Assembly (NCBI GenBank): GCA_022495995.1
Contig: JAFEMH010002504.1
Coordinates: 21,001 to 85,000, forward strand
Direction: 5' to 3'
Origin: Adenophora triphylla var. japonica
Taxonomy: Eukaryota > Streptophyta > Magnoliopsida > Asterales > Campanulaceae
Length of the DNA: 64,000 nt
Numbering within the stretch: the first letter of the stretch is position 1; the number at the start of each line of letters is the position of its first letter. Shown piece after piece: positions 11,243 to 22,891 of this stretch. The position numbers and the translations under genes are program-made. Under the pieces are notes generated by a model. The model worked only from the letters and a program-made list of their open reading frames with translations, was not told the origin of the DNA and made no database searches.

Positions 11243-12385
11243 TCATACATAATACCTCCGCAACTTGTCTCCATTGAAGGGGTGCAAGAATGGGTTACCA
11301 TCCAGATCTGTCAGCTGCATAGCTCCTGCGGAGAATACTTTCTTCACTAGAAACGGTCCAACCCAAACAGGTGCCCATTTACCCAATGCATTGTTCTGAT
11401 TTGAGGGTTTCATCTTAAGAACCAGATCGCCAACTTTGATGTCTCTGGGTTTCAGTTTCTTGTCTAAAGCACGGGCCATTCTTCTCTGGTATGCCCGGTT
11501 ATGCTCCATGGCTTTCAATCTGCGTTCATCTAACAGAGTCAATTCATTATATCGACTTTGGAGCCATTCAATCTCATTTATCTCGTTCTCGAACAAAACC
11601 CGGAGGGATGGAATCTCTAGCTCAATGGGCATGATAGCCTCTATTCTGTAAGTCAGAGCGTATGGGGTTGCGCCATTGGCAGTTCGAATTGAAGTGCGGT
11701 AGCCCCACAATGCTAAGTACAACTTCTCCGGCCAATCTCGTCCTCGTTCGGCCATCTTCTTTATGATTCTCTCCAAGTTCTTATTGGCAACCTCAACAGC
11801 ACCGTTCGTCTGCGGTCTGCATGGTGAAGATTTATGGCGCTTGACCTTGTATTTAGTAACCGATCAGTTTCTCCTTTGAAATGGGTTCCATTGTCAGAAA
11901 TGATCTCATTTGGGACTCCATAGAGGCAGAAGATCTATTCCTTTATGAATCGAGCAACTTTCTTGGCTGTGAGCACTTTGTAAGACGTAGCTTCTACCCA
12001 TTTTGTGAAGTAATCTACCACAACCAATACAAATGAGTGTCCATTGCTCCTGGGCGGAGTTATTTTCCCAATGACATCAATCCCCCATGTTGCAAAGGGC
12101 CACGGAGCTGTCATACAGTATAGGTCATGAGGAGGGATGTGGTTCAGGTTGGAGAATCGTTGGCATTTATCACAAGTCCGCACAAACTGGATGCAATCAG
12201 TCTCAATAGTAATCCAGAAGTAACCAAGTCTGATAATGTTATGCATAAGGGATCGAGCGTTCATATGAGGTCCGCAGGCACCGTTATGAACATCTTCCAT
12301 TACTCTTTGGGCCTTTTCTTTGCTGATACAGAGCAGGAGTGGGCAACCTTCCCTTTTCTTCCATAACTCATTGCTAAGTATGACG
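11243..12385 (-). pseudogene. E2 integrase
   Basis: The zinc-binding end and the first catalytic aspartate (WGIDVIGKI) lie in 11935-12300. After a stop at 11935 the second aspartate follows (DNGTHFKGE). After a frameshift near 11855 comes the glutamate (NGAVEVANKN) and the C-terminal part (11243-11776, VGDLVLKMK, WVGPFLVKKV, LRRYYV). No chromodomain is present, as expected for the Tat branch. A frameshift near 12385 cuts it off from the RNase H upstream. The catalytic triad can be seen, but the protein is broken in three places. Confidence 0.87.
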
Positions 12386-14438
12386 TACTGTGCTGATAGT
12401 CTCTTAGAGCTTGCAAGCTTTTGGCATGAACACCTTTTAAGTCTCCTTCTTTGTCAATAGGGAAGGATGCTTTGCCATGCTTGAGATATTGAAAGATCTG
12501 GTTGTACCACGGTTCATTGACGGTTTCAATCTCAATTTCACAACAATATGCGAGATTTTCTCGCCTACCGACCCTGAACGGTTTGATCGACTTTCCTTTT
12601 GGGATTTCTACCAAAGAGGCCAGAGTAGCTAGGGCATCGGCAAATCTGTTCTTGTCTCGCGGCAGGAACTGGAATGACACTTCCTTGAATTGACCGACGA
12701 GCTCTGCAATGTAAGCATGGTACTTCTGGAGACACGAATCTATAATTTTCCATTTGTTGGCGGCTTGGTTGATTATCAATTGGGAATCACCGAACACTTC
12801 TAACTCCTCCACATGTCGCTCGAGGGCAGCCTCTAGTCCAGCTATGCAAGCTTCGTACTCGGCGGCATTGTTGGTAACCGAGAAGTTCAGCTTGATAGCT
12901 ATGGGAGTATGCATGTCGTTCGGGTCTACTAGTACCATCCCGATGCCATTCCCTCTTTTGTTCACTGCTCCATCAAAGAATAACTTCCATCGATTGCCAT
13001 TTTCTATAACAAGAATCCCCTCATCTGGAAATTGGAGATCTGGTCCTCGGGCTTCTGTGCTGGGGAAGTCAGCCAACTGATCCGCCAAAGCCTGTCCTTT
13101 GATTGATTTCCGGATCACATATTTGATATCAAACTCAGCTAAAAAGAAGGTCCATTTTGCCAATCTGGTGGAGATGTTACCTCTGTCACCCTGGAACAGG
13201 TATCTGATCGGGTCCATCTTGGAAACCAGATGTACGGTGTGGGATAGCATATAGTGCTTTAGCTTTTCGACCACCCAGACCAGAGCTGCGCATGTCTTCT
13301 CGAGGGCAGAGTAATTCAACTCGCTACCTTGGAATTTGCGGCTGACGAAATAAATGGCATTCTCAATCTTTGAATCTTTCTTCTCTTGTGCTAGCATAGC
13401 CCCAGTGGCTGTGTCTGTGACCGTCAAGTATAGCAGTAAAGGCTTGCTCCCGTGAGGCGGACAAAGAATGGGAGGATTGACGAGGTAAGCTTTGATTCTC
13501 TCGAAAGCTAGTTGGCATTCCTCATTCCAAACCACTTCCTGATTCTTCTTTAGTAGCTTGAAGATCGGCTCACACATGGAGGTCAGTTGATTGACGAATC
13601 TGCTGATGTACTGTAGACGACCCATGAATCCTTTTACTTCGGAGACAGTTCTGGGCGGCTTCATTTCAATGATTGCCTTAACCTTTCTGGGATCTACTTC
13701 GATGCCGCGCTCTGTGACCATGTACCCTAGGACTTTACCTCGAATAACCCCAAAGGTGCACTTGGCTAGATTTAGTCTCATGGAGTGCTCTCGGAGTCTG
13801 TTGAAGAATTTCCTCAAATCAATGAAATGCTGTCCATCTGACCCTTTCGAGTGAATAATCATACCATCTACATACACCTCAATCTCCTTGTGGATCATGT
13901 CGTGAAACAGGGTAGTGACGGCTCTCTGATAGGTAGCCCTAGCATTCTTCAGCCCAAACGGCATTACTGTGTAACAATAAGTGCCCCAAGGAGTTGTAAA
14001 TGCTGTCTTGTCCTGATCTTCCTCAGCCATTTTGATCTGATTGTACCCCGCAAAACCATCAACGAAGGACTTGACCTCGAAGTTTACGTTTGCATCTACT
14101 AGCATATCAATGTTGGGCAAAGGGAAGTCATCTTTGGGACTAGCCTTATTGAGATCTCAGAAATTTACGCAGACCTGAACCTTTCCATTTGCTTTTGTGA
14201 CTGTTACAATGTTTGCCAACCAAGTCAGATATTCAATCACTTTGATAAAGCCCACCCGTAGGAGTTTTTCAATTTCTTCTTTCACCTGCAAGGACCACTC
14301 AGGTTTTATCCGCCTCAACTTCTGCTTGATCGGCTTAATTTCTGGATCTAGAGGTATCCGTTGCTCTACTATAGAAGTATCCAACCCAGGCATATATTTG
14401 TAGGACCAAGCAAAGACGTCCATAAACTCTTTAAGCAA
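12300..14438 (-). pseudogene. E2 reverse transcriptase with two RNase H domains
   Basis: RT sequence starts in 14157-14438, passes a TGA at 14157-14159, then stays open to 12300. The active-site motif reads YVDGM: the second catalytic aspartate is glycine (GGT codon 13863-13865), which should abolish polymerase activity. The Ty3-type RNase H follows (LLYLTVTDTATGAML, YFVSRKFQGSE). Behind it lies a second, archaeal-like RNase H (WKLFFDGAVNKRGNGIGM, NNAAEYEACIAGLEAAL, VFGDSQLIINQ). The paired RNase H domains are a hallmark of the Tat lineage. The window end of the frame at 12300 is an artefact of a frameshift near 12385. Confidence 0.92.
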
Positions 14439-15521
14439 CTCAATCAGGGCAACCCGTTCATCTTCGGAGAAGAAGCTACCAATCTACATTTCTTTGGGTT
14501 CTTCGGCTGTTCCCAGGTTCACCGTTATCAATACCTCATCGGTAGCTTAGGCCCGGCTTTCCTTTTGCTCGCAAACCTGTTTTGAATCATTTTCTAAAAT
14601 TTGCTCATCTATTAAGTCTGCATTATATTCAATTGAATTAGGCTTAATTATTTTTAAATCTTGATGATTATTTTTTGTTAAGCGTTCAATTGTTAGATTT
14701 GCAATCACGGGATACTCAGAAAGATCGACCATTTTATTCAAAGCAAAAGGAAACACAGTGTTTACAACTCGAAGACGGTCTTTCGTCGTGAGGACGTCAG
14801 ACCGATCAGAAGACTTGAATTCAATAACAAGAGATTCAGGAGACCGACTCAAGACACGAGGAACAAATTTAGACTCAGAGGGACAAGGACGAGGCTTGAG
14901 CCCAAGCTTTCCAATCATAGTCTCCCTGTCGGCGACCGGTCCTCGGAACGAAGTCCAATTCTGTAACGGTCCCTCTGCAACAGTCTCCAACCTGTTTAGC
15001 TCCACAACTGGCTCCTTCTCGAATTCTAACATAGCCACCACCTCGCTATCAGAGGAAAAGTCAATCAAATCACTCAGCTCTTTAGCAACAATCACCCCTT
15101 CTGTAGGTACTTCTGTCAAAAGCATACCATCCCCAGGCTCTGACAGCCCCTGCTCTTTAAACAAATCTGCCAAATCATCATCAATGTCCACAGGGTCAGC
15201 ACCGCGGATCTTGCATATTTTAGGTTTGTCCAGAGCGAGCTTCTCAAACTGATTCACATAATCAGGTCCCCATAAGTGGTAGCTGTTCTCGTAAGAGGCG
15301 GTGACACCTGGCCTTTTGGGCAAGCTATTAAACATTTCCTTCACCGGGTTTTGGCTGCTGGCAAACCTCCGAATTGTCTTCATTCTTTCTTTCGTTTGGC
15401 TCAACCTCGGTTCTGGGCAAATGAACATATCTCCATCTTCTTTGACAAAATGCTTGTTCAAAGACCAACTGTACGGGCGCATTTCAGGCCTCTTGTACCT
15501 CTTACCAGCCGCTGAGGTCAT
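14439..15521 (-). pseudogene. E2 pol linker between protease and RT
   Basis: This long acidic and polar stretch connects protease and RT in the same frame as both. It is interrupted by stops at 14484-14486 and 14547-14549. It has no domain I can name; Tat elements carry a long poorly conserved linker here. It ends in VALIELLKEFMDVFAWSY, the conserved entry to RT in Tat elements. Confidence 0.75.
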
Positions 15522-15524
15522 CTT

Positions 15525-16367
15525 TTATTTAAAAGCTTCAGTCTTGTCGTACACTTTATCTTCTCTAGTCACGGCATATCCCAGTCCTTGTTTGTTTCTC
15601 TTGGCTTCTGGCAACACAAGCCTACACGGTCCTTGTTGGCGTTTTCCCAGCCCCAGACCAGGGATATAACTCATACCTCTCATCATTTTCAACACAGGGG
15701 GGATCTTGTCTGAAGATGTTGTCAAGTCTAAGGTGCAGACCTGCCCTGTAGGTTTCTCAATTGTGAATCCACTGAGCATCGGATTCTCTTGGTCGAGCTT
15801 GATTTCCATCACTGGTAAGGTATTTGTGCTGGTTTCCCCGATCATGACGCTATCACCGTAAATGGTTGTCAGCACTCCTTCTTGCACAAACTTTAAACAC
15901 TGGTGGAGAGTGGAGGCTACCGCTCCAATTTCATGAATCCAAGGTCTGCCCAATAATGCTGAAAATGTGACCGGAATGTCGATAACTTGGAATTCTACCA
16001 TCATCTCCTTGCCCCCAAACATCAAATTCAGAGAGACTATCCCTAACACCGCCCTAGATGTCGAATAGTAGGCCTTTATGGTTTGATTGGATGGTTTAAG
16101 GTTCTGCGCATTAATGTCTAACATACTCATCATTTTAGCAGAGAGCACATTCATAGCTGACCCATTGTCTACCAACACATGGGGAATCCGCCGTCCTTCC
16201 AGGGGCACCGTGATGTGTAGAGACTCATTATGCTTCGCACCATAAGCAGGCAGGTCAAGATCTGTAAAAGTAATGATGTTCCCATACTGCGCAGTTCCAA
16301 TCAGCTGACAGGCCTCGTCTGGGGTAGCGTCGACAGACACTTTCGTTTTGGACAGGGCCTCTTCCAA
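15525..16367 (-). pseudogene. E2 aspartic protease with G-patch-like end
   Basis: The active-site loop reads VLVDNGSAMNVLS, close to the D-G/N-G-S-A form usual in Tat proteases. It is followed by the hydrophobic segment ending in ALLGRPWIHEIGAV. Near the C terminus MSYIPGLGLGKRQQG resembles a G-patch, an RNA-binding glycine motif known behind the protease in this lineage. The frame is shared with gag and RT; a TAA at 15525-15527 closes it. The long single frame suggests that gag and pol were originally one polyprotein or joined by readthrough. Confidence 0.85.
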
Positions 16368-16466
16368 CTTTAACTTGTGAGGGTAAGAGGATGTGAGCAG
16401 AGACCATAAGGAAATATCGGGTTGTGTTCTCTTTAACTGCGTTAGGATCGGGTCTTCCTGGACTTC

Positions 16467-19046
16467 TTAATCTCTCGCCGGTCTGTAGGGATTCTGAGAG
16501 GACTGAGGATTAGAGACCGCAACTGCTTTACCTTTCTCGGACGGATCTGAATTATTCACTCCCAACATTCTCCCTGAACGAGTCAACAGATTAACTTCTT
16601 GATGATTATCAACCACAAATTCCTTACTGGCCTCCTTGAGCTCTGTTAATGTGAGCGGAACAGGGCGAGTACTGTATGGCCAAGCCGCTTGTCTTATCTC
16701 ATTTACGGACAAAGGCGCTTCCCAGTTAGCCGCCATCCTGAGCTCCTCCAAAGAGATTGGGGATTCTCTAGGAGCCATGGAGGATATAGTGTTAACAATC
16801 AAGCGCTCTTCATAATCATCAAATTCAACAGCATTATTCAAATCATGTAAGTCATCAAGATAGAAAACATAGAAGAAGTTATCTTCCATTTCATTAGAAT
16901 GAGGGATTACATCAGTCACAACCTTATTACAACCATTGCTAACATTTCCATCTACGGATTCCCCAAACTCTATTACATTAACAAAATAATCTTGCCCGAA
17001 GTCGATAAGATTCACATTGTTACTTGGTAGAGGATTGCTGACAACATTCGGGCGAGGAGATTTCTCGATCTTCTTGTCATCTACGAGCCCTTGAATAATC
17101 TTTTTGAGGGTTATGCAGGAATTTGTGGTGTGCCCTGGGAACTGTTGAAATCGACAGTATTTGCTAGCATCGACATGGGGATTAGGACGGGCAGGACTGT
17201 AATTCTCTAGTGGCTTGATCATACCAGTCCAAAGCAAGCCGTTGAAAACTTCCTCTGTCGACATGCCCAAATCATCAAATCTCGGCTGCGGCTTAGGCTG
17301 AAATCTCACTGAATTCTGCACATTACTACCTCCTCTTTGTAGATTGTTAATGCTGCTGTCTTTGGTCACTTCTCTTCCCCTCGGTGCCATTGCTGAAGCA
17401 GGGTTGGGTGCTCGGTATCGGTATCCTCCACTACTGTTGCTACCACTGGCATTCACGTTCGGGGTTTGATTGAACAATCTATTTTCACTTCTAGCTCCCA
17501 TACCAACCATCTCTCGCAGATCTGGATACCAACCTTTCCCGATGGCTTCTCTGAGCACTGGCTTAACACATGACAAGAAAATGTCTTTTTGGTCCTGGAG
17601 GGGTATTGGCTCTGATAGCTCATTAAGCTTGGCATTCCACCGTTTATAGAATTCTGTAATTGACTCATCAGTCTTCTGGATAGTCCCCACTAAATCATCC
17701 CGGGTGGTACGCCACTCCAAATTGCCTTTCTACTTTTCCAAAAAGGTCTCCATGATCTGGCTCCAGGTGGAGCGGCATTCTTGTTTCAAAGCCAAAAACC
17801 ATGTGAGCGCTGATCCCTTCAAAGTCAGATGGAAGTGGGATGCCATAAACTCGGGCGTGCAGCCCATTGCACCCATTGTCATAACATAAGTATCTATATG
17901 AGTTTTCGGGCAATCAGTACCATCGAAATCCATTTTGGGCATTTTAAACTTGTGCGGCAAAGGCGTTACTTGAGCTGGGTCCACAACCTTGAGACCTCTA
18001 GAACCCATGGTCAATTTGTCGATCTGCTGTTGCATCTGCTTTAATAAGGCTGTTACTTCTGGCGTCAATCCTGAAATCTGGGGGATAGCGGGAGCCACTG
18101 TTGATGAAGGCACGGGGAACTCCGAACTGGATCTAACGGGCAAAGCTGTTGATGGGAGACCAAAAGTACTGGGGATTCCAATATTACTGTCCAACAAGCT
18201 GACCGAGCTAGGGATCCTGTTCCCATACATATCATAACCGTTAAACTGCACACTGGGGTTCTGGGGACTGAATTGCGCTGACTGACTTCCGAACTGACCA
18301 AGAGTAGAAAATCCTGTACTGACGCAAGGAGCCGAATACGGGGTAGATCCATACAAATGTTGAGTAAGAGGGGAACATACTGTGGGCTGAGAAAAACTGC
18401 CTTGGGTCTGAAACTGCTGGTACCTCGGAACATTGTCTTGACAAATCTAATACCCTGAAAGACGGTATTGACCATTCTGCTGCACATTAGGTGACCACCA
18501 CAAAGCGTCGAATATACCACTGGGAATCCTGGGGTTGGGGATAACACCTTGGCGAGATCCATGCGAAAGCGTGATCTTTGGGACATTGGGAGTTGGAGAG
18601 GCAGTGAGATCAAAGAAATTTGTTGCTTGACCGCCATTCTTGCTAACACCTCCCTGAATAACTTGGTTATACCCTTGAGAGGATGGAGGAATGAGCCTTC
18701 CCTGGTCACTGACAAACATTCCCGGAGATGACAGTTGCTCGGGGTGCGGGGCATAGCTTATTGGAGGAGGCATTGCATTGTAACTGGGCTGAGTAGGCTG
18801 GGCAGGTGAAGCGGATCCAATCTCATTGTGGCTGTCTTCTGTGATCTCCTCATAAGAACCGTCCTCCCGACGAAGTACTGCAATCCCTTTGGCTCTCATG
18901 GCCTCAACAAAGCGGTTATGAGCTTCTTCCTCACGGGCCTTGGCATTCTGAGCCAATAGACAGGCCTCACGTTCTCGGGCTAGAGCAGCTTCCAACGTTA
19001 CCCTTAATTCTTCTGTGGTCATATCGTTCAAACTTGGCTGACCCAT
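16467..19046 (-). pseudogene. E2 gag
   Basis: The likely start is the ATG at 19046 (MGQPSLNDMTTEELRV), beginning with a helical, coiled-coil-like stretch of Glu/Ala/Arg. A proline- and glutamine-rich segment follows. The capsid core is in the middle (KMPKMDFDGTDCPKTHIDTY, ALTWFLALKQ, then ITEFYKRWNAKLNEL). A Tat-type zinc motif comes near the end (YCRFQQFPGHTTNSC). In-frame stops at 18447, 17730 and 16467 break it; all three look like single substitutions because the frame resumes unchanged. It is the coat protein of the element particle. Confidence 0.87.
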
Positions 19047-20102
19047 TGTCACTGAGCCTCCGACGGATTTGAGCGAGAAAAATACATCTCCGTTCCTGCC
19101 ATATCGATTCTACACCGCTGAAAGCTGCTTGAACTGGCGAACACGAACTAAACGAGCTCCTGGGACAGATGAACGGGTCCAACTCGCCGTAACTGCAGGG
19201 GTAGAGACGGGTTTATAAGGTTTTGAAGGGAAATTTTGAGGAACGAGAGAGGGAAAGGAACGGGACAGACTCGCACAGACAAATTTATTTATCTTCAAGT
19301 ATAAATTAGTGTCTTAAATCCTAAATACGGTTGGAAAAGGAGAAGCCTTTATTCATACTAACTATACCTCAGGGAAACCTAGGGTCACAACGTTCAAATT
19401 ACACTAAATGCCTTGCTTTGAAATATATAATAGGTAATGATACCTAACCAAATCCTAACATCATTATGGAACGGAGAGGTTGTCCAAATTTCTAGGGAAA
19501 TTTGGGCAGCATAACGGGTCTTTTCGAAGAATTTCGAAGAAAAATCTGGCATGACCTCTCGTCGGTGCACGTTGAAAATGCGGCATGATCTCTCATTTAG
19601 AACACGCCACGAGAGTGACATGTCCTCACGTGAAATCAGGTTGCATTCGGTAACATGCCCACAAGATGTGAGGTTTTGGGGGAAGGTATAAGGACCTACG
19701 ATATGTTTCAAAAACAATTCATTTTGTTGTGATAAAAACATTGTATCAAAAACCAATCGTGGGTAAGGTTTAAGTGTGGTGCCACCTATAACGCACTAGG
19801 GGGTTAGGTTTGATTTCAGGCGCTCAAGCGTAGGCGAATTTCATGGCCGTCCGCGATGCCGTCAATCGCACCCAAGGGTTCTAAGTCTAAGTGATGTAGT
19901 GTGCGGATGACTATATTCTTTTATTTACAAAAAACAAGATTTTTTTATATATTTTTATTTTTGAAAAAGAAAAAAGAAAACACACACACACCCTCACAGG
20001 AGATACAAGGAACAACAATCAACTGAGCCACATTCGATCCAAGGGACTGCCCTCAAACCAGCCTTCTGAGCATCTGTTTCAGTGGCCACTCCTTTTCGCG
20101 TG

Positions 20103-21159
20103 TGTAGCGTTGTGAGAAAATTTTTATCTTTTCATCTTTCGAGTCGCCACCTATATTATTCGCTTGGAAACATAGGAAAACCATTTTGAAAGAGATTTGG
20201 GTTCGGGGCTTAGGTTATGGAATGGGTAGGTCAAGGAGCATCCATTCCACCCAATCCGGAGATTGGTCTTGCTAAAGAAAAGAGAGGTTTTCAATCTTTA
20301 CAATAAATAATTAAAGAAAACAAGTAAACCCTAATCAATTTCTTGATTAGGAATGTCGGATTGTATGCTTTGAGATCGCCTCCATTGACTGAAGGGACTC
20401 TAGGCCAATCCTTTTGATGGGATTACACTACTCTAAAATCAATAGAGGGGTTGAGAAGAGAAACGAAAGTTAAAGGATGATTACCTTTTGAGGAGAGATT
20501 CGAACAGAGTTTCGACTCAAGTTTAGAGTTGAAACTTGATACGGACAGAGCTTCGCCTCGATCCTTAATTTGGATCTTGATGCGGACGGAGCTTCGCCTT
20601 GGTCCCTTGATTCGGGCTTCGATGTTTGTTAATCAACAAGGTTGATGAACAAACTTTGGGAGTTATTTTGTGAGTGATTTGAAGGAGTCTTTCGTGGAAA
20701 GAAACCAACAAATTTGTGTGTTGTGTATTTTCTTGATCAAGGATCAGAATCGTCGACCCCCGAAACACTGAAAGTCATCTAGTATTTATAGGAGGTTGGA
20801 GAGGTGAAGGTGGAGAGGTAAAATCCCCTAGGAAGGTTCCAGAACTCAGTTCTGATTGGATACCTGAATTGATAAGGTTTTATCCAAAAAGAGAGTTTGA
20901 AACGGAGAAGGAGAGTGATTTCTGCATATCCTGTCGAGGGGATATCTCGCGCGAGATATGATATCTCGTGCGAGATAACTAGTCTGATGACTATTTTGTC
21001 CTCTTCAGTTGTTCCGTTAGTCAATTAGGTCTAAAACTAATGAGATTAGTTAGAAACTTAATGAAACATGACGAAACTGATATGCTTTCATCAAAACACA
21101 AAAGAGAGATGAAGGGTAGTGTAATCATGTAATTATGAGTTCAGAATGGGGTGTCTACA
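20103..21159 (-). mobile_element. Solo LTR of a related Tat family inside E2 leader
   Basis: A 1057-bp sequence begins TGTAGCG and ends GTGTCTACA, with the 5-bp duplication gcgtg at 20098-20102 and 21160-21164. Its first 200 bases are distantly similar to the E2 LTR (shared GAGTCGCCAC and GGGTTCGGGG stretches in the same order), in the same orientation. No internal coding sequence is attached. It therefore looks like the product of LTR-LTR recombination after an insertion into E2. Confidence 0.8.
20782..20794 (-). promoter_or_regulatory. TATA box of solo LTR
   Basis: The minus strand reads TCCTATAAATACT. Two palindromes (20942-20959 and 20961-20977, ATCTCGCGCGAGAT type) lie about 150 bases upstream. 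Confidence 0.55.
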
Positions 21160-21455
21160 GCGTGACACATGACATCAAGAGACAAAGATGTCGCACGACC
21201 TGGATGGTCACTGAACCAACACTCTGCAACCATCAAATCAGCCCCTGCCTCTCCATGGCAAGAACAAAGCAAGAATATCTAATGCACAACACAATGACCA
21301 CAAAGCACATAAGGCTCACAAGTCTCATAATCAACAAAATGCATGAACCACAAATGATTATCAAAGATGCAAAAAAAAATGGATGTATTGGATGTTTAAT
21401 TTAATGAAAGCTTGACCCACTTAACATTTGAAAAAATAGGTTTTCAAAGTGCTTA

Positions 21456-21473
21456 TCCCCAGCGGAGTCGCCA
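21456..21473 (-). other. E2 primer binding site
   Basis: One base inside the 5' LTR, the minus strand reads TGGCGACTCCGCTGGGGA. This 18-base match to a tRNA 3' end starts with the TGG that pairs to CCA. From memory it corresponds to the tRNA-Arg primer reported for Ogre/Tat elements. Confidence 0.8.
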
Positions 21474-21474
21474 C

Positions 21475-22891
21475 TGAATGTGCGCTCGCCCTTCGCAAAA
21501 TTTTTGGGTTTCACGGTGAAAGAGTAAGAAGAGAGTCGCCACGCCATGCTTAAGAGGTGCACTTTGAAAAACCTATGAAAAGAGAACGGGTTCGGGGGTC
21601 AGGTTACGTGTTGGGAAGAACCGAGAGTTCACCCAACACGCCTCGTCCGTAGACGAGTCTTTCGATTAAACATTCAAGCAAATCCAAAAGTGTGTGCAAA
21701 TGTTGACAATAAACAAGTGTGGTAAACATGCATTTTATTAATTTGAATCGAGACTTACAACTTGTGAGCCCATTATTTAGGGAGGCCACATCCCTACTAC
21801 AACAATCTAAAACAAATTACAAAGGGAAAAGGTTTCTGCAGACAGGCACGATATGTCGCATGACACATGACACAGGTGACCAGATGTGTCGCGTGACACA
21901 GGATCACCTATGAACAATATGTCGCGTGACATACAGAGGCCATCTGCAGAAACTTACACAATGAATACCAGAATCAACAACAACTAACACAGATCTAATT
22001 AATTGACCAGATTAGATACGAAATACAGAAATAACAACAAATCGACACCGGGAGTGTGGATATGGGTAGATCCACACCCCCTTGGGTTTTAAACACCAAA
22101 TTCAAGCAAGTATTCAACAATAATAGCTCAATTACACAGATTAAACAAGTTAAACAGAGAGATTGCGATTGGGATTCAGTAATCTAGATAGATAGAGTCT
22201 GATTACTGAATCCTAACAGAATTAAACAATAGAATTATGAAGAATTGAGTAGAAGGAAGAGAGAAGAGGGAGTTTGAGATTTGTTACCCTTGTTGCTTCC
22301 ACGAGTTCTGTATCAAGTTAGATACAGAACCCTTCAATTTTCTTCACGGTCTTGGGGGGCCTGAGAGAATTGGTGCAAAGGATCCAAGTGGTTTGGTTTA
22401 GAAGATGGGTTTGAATTGGAGGGAATTGGGTAGGTTGAAGGTAGGAGAGAGAGAGAATTGTGTTTGGGGGGCTTTGTTACGACGCAATTCCTGCAGAGTA
22501 ACAGTAGGCTGAAGTTGGGATCCATTTCTGAGAGGGGGAGGGTCTTACTTATAGGCTGCAGTTAGTGGTCACCTTGTGTCGCACGACTATACGCAACCAC
22601 TTTCCATGCCCCGACTTGTCACGTGACACAAGGTGGCCTCAACCATTTTTGGCGCCAAAACCAGTTTCCGGAACATTCAGGCCTAAATACCTAAAAAGTC
22701 CAAAAAGGTTTATTCCCAACAGGTCCCTTGGCATGAGCAAGGTACCAAAAGGTACTTCCTTCGCAGGAAACTTTTGAAATGTTTCCGGAAGTCTCGGGAT
22801 AGGCCGGGTATTTACCAAAACGCCCCTTAATGCAGTTTTATGATATTAAAATGCATCTAAAAGGATTGCGAATTGGATTGGCATACTTACA
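21475..22891 (-). repeat. E2 5' LTR (right copy)
   Basis: 1417 bases, about 98% identical to 5922-7340. The largest difference is a short divergent stretch near 22340 (left counterpart ~6785). The TATA box of this copy, which should drive E2 transcription, has a substitution (TATAAGT). Confidence 0.93.

Larger units (their letters stand above)
19047..21455 (-). other. E2 untranslated leader (with solo LTR)
   Basis: About 1.35 kb of leader remains once the solo LTR at 20103-21159 is removed. I see no convincing ORF. An A/T-rich run (19920-19990) and a GTCGCACGAC palindrome (21190-21199) are the only notable parts. Some Tat relatives (Ogre) code for a further protein here; nothing like it is visible. 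Confidence 0.65.
5922..22891 (-). mobile_element. E2: full-length Tat/Retand-like Ty3/gypsy element
   Basis: The element is delimited by two direct LTRs and by the duplication ggatc at 5917-5921 and 22892-22896. On the minus strand the order is 5' LTR, PBS, long leader, gag, protease with G-patch, RT, RNase H, second RNase H, integrase, antisense ORF, tandem repeats, PPT, 3' LTR. That is the order known for Retand-type members of the Tat lineage. The size of ~17 kb includes a 1.06-kb solo LTR in the leader. gag-pol lies in one frame broken by seven stops and two frameshifts, so it is not autonomous now. Confidence 0.92.

Noticed and set aside
14758..15252. Plus-strand Ser/Thr-rich frame of 164 codons
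   Set aside because: Opposite strand of the E2 pol linker, which is in frame with protease and RT.
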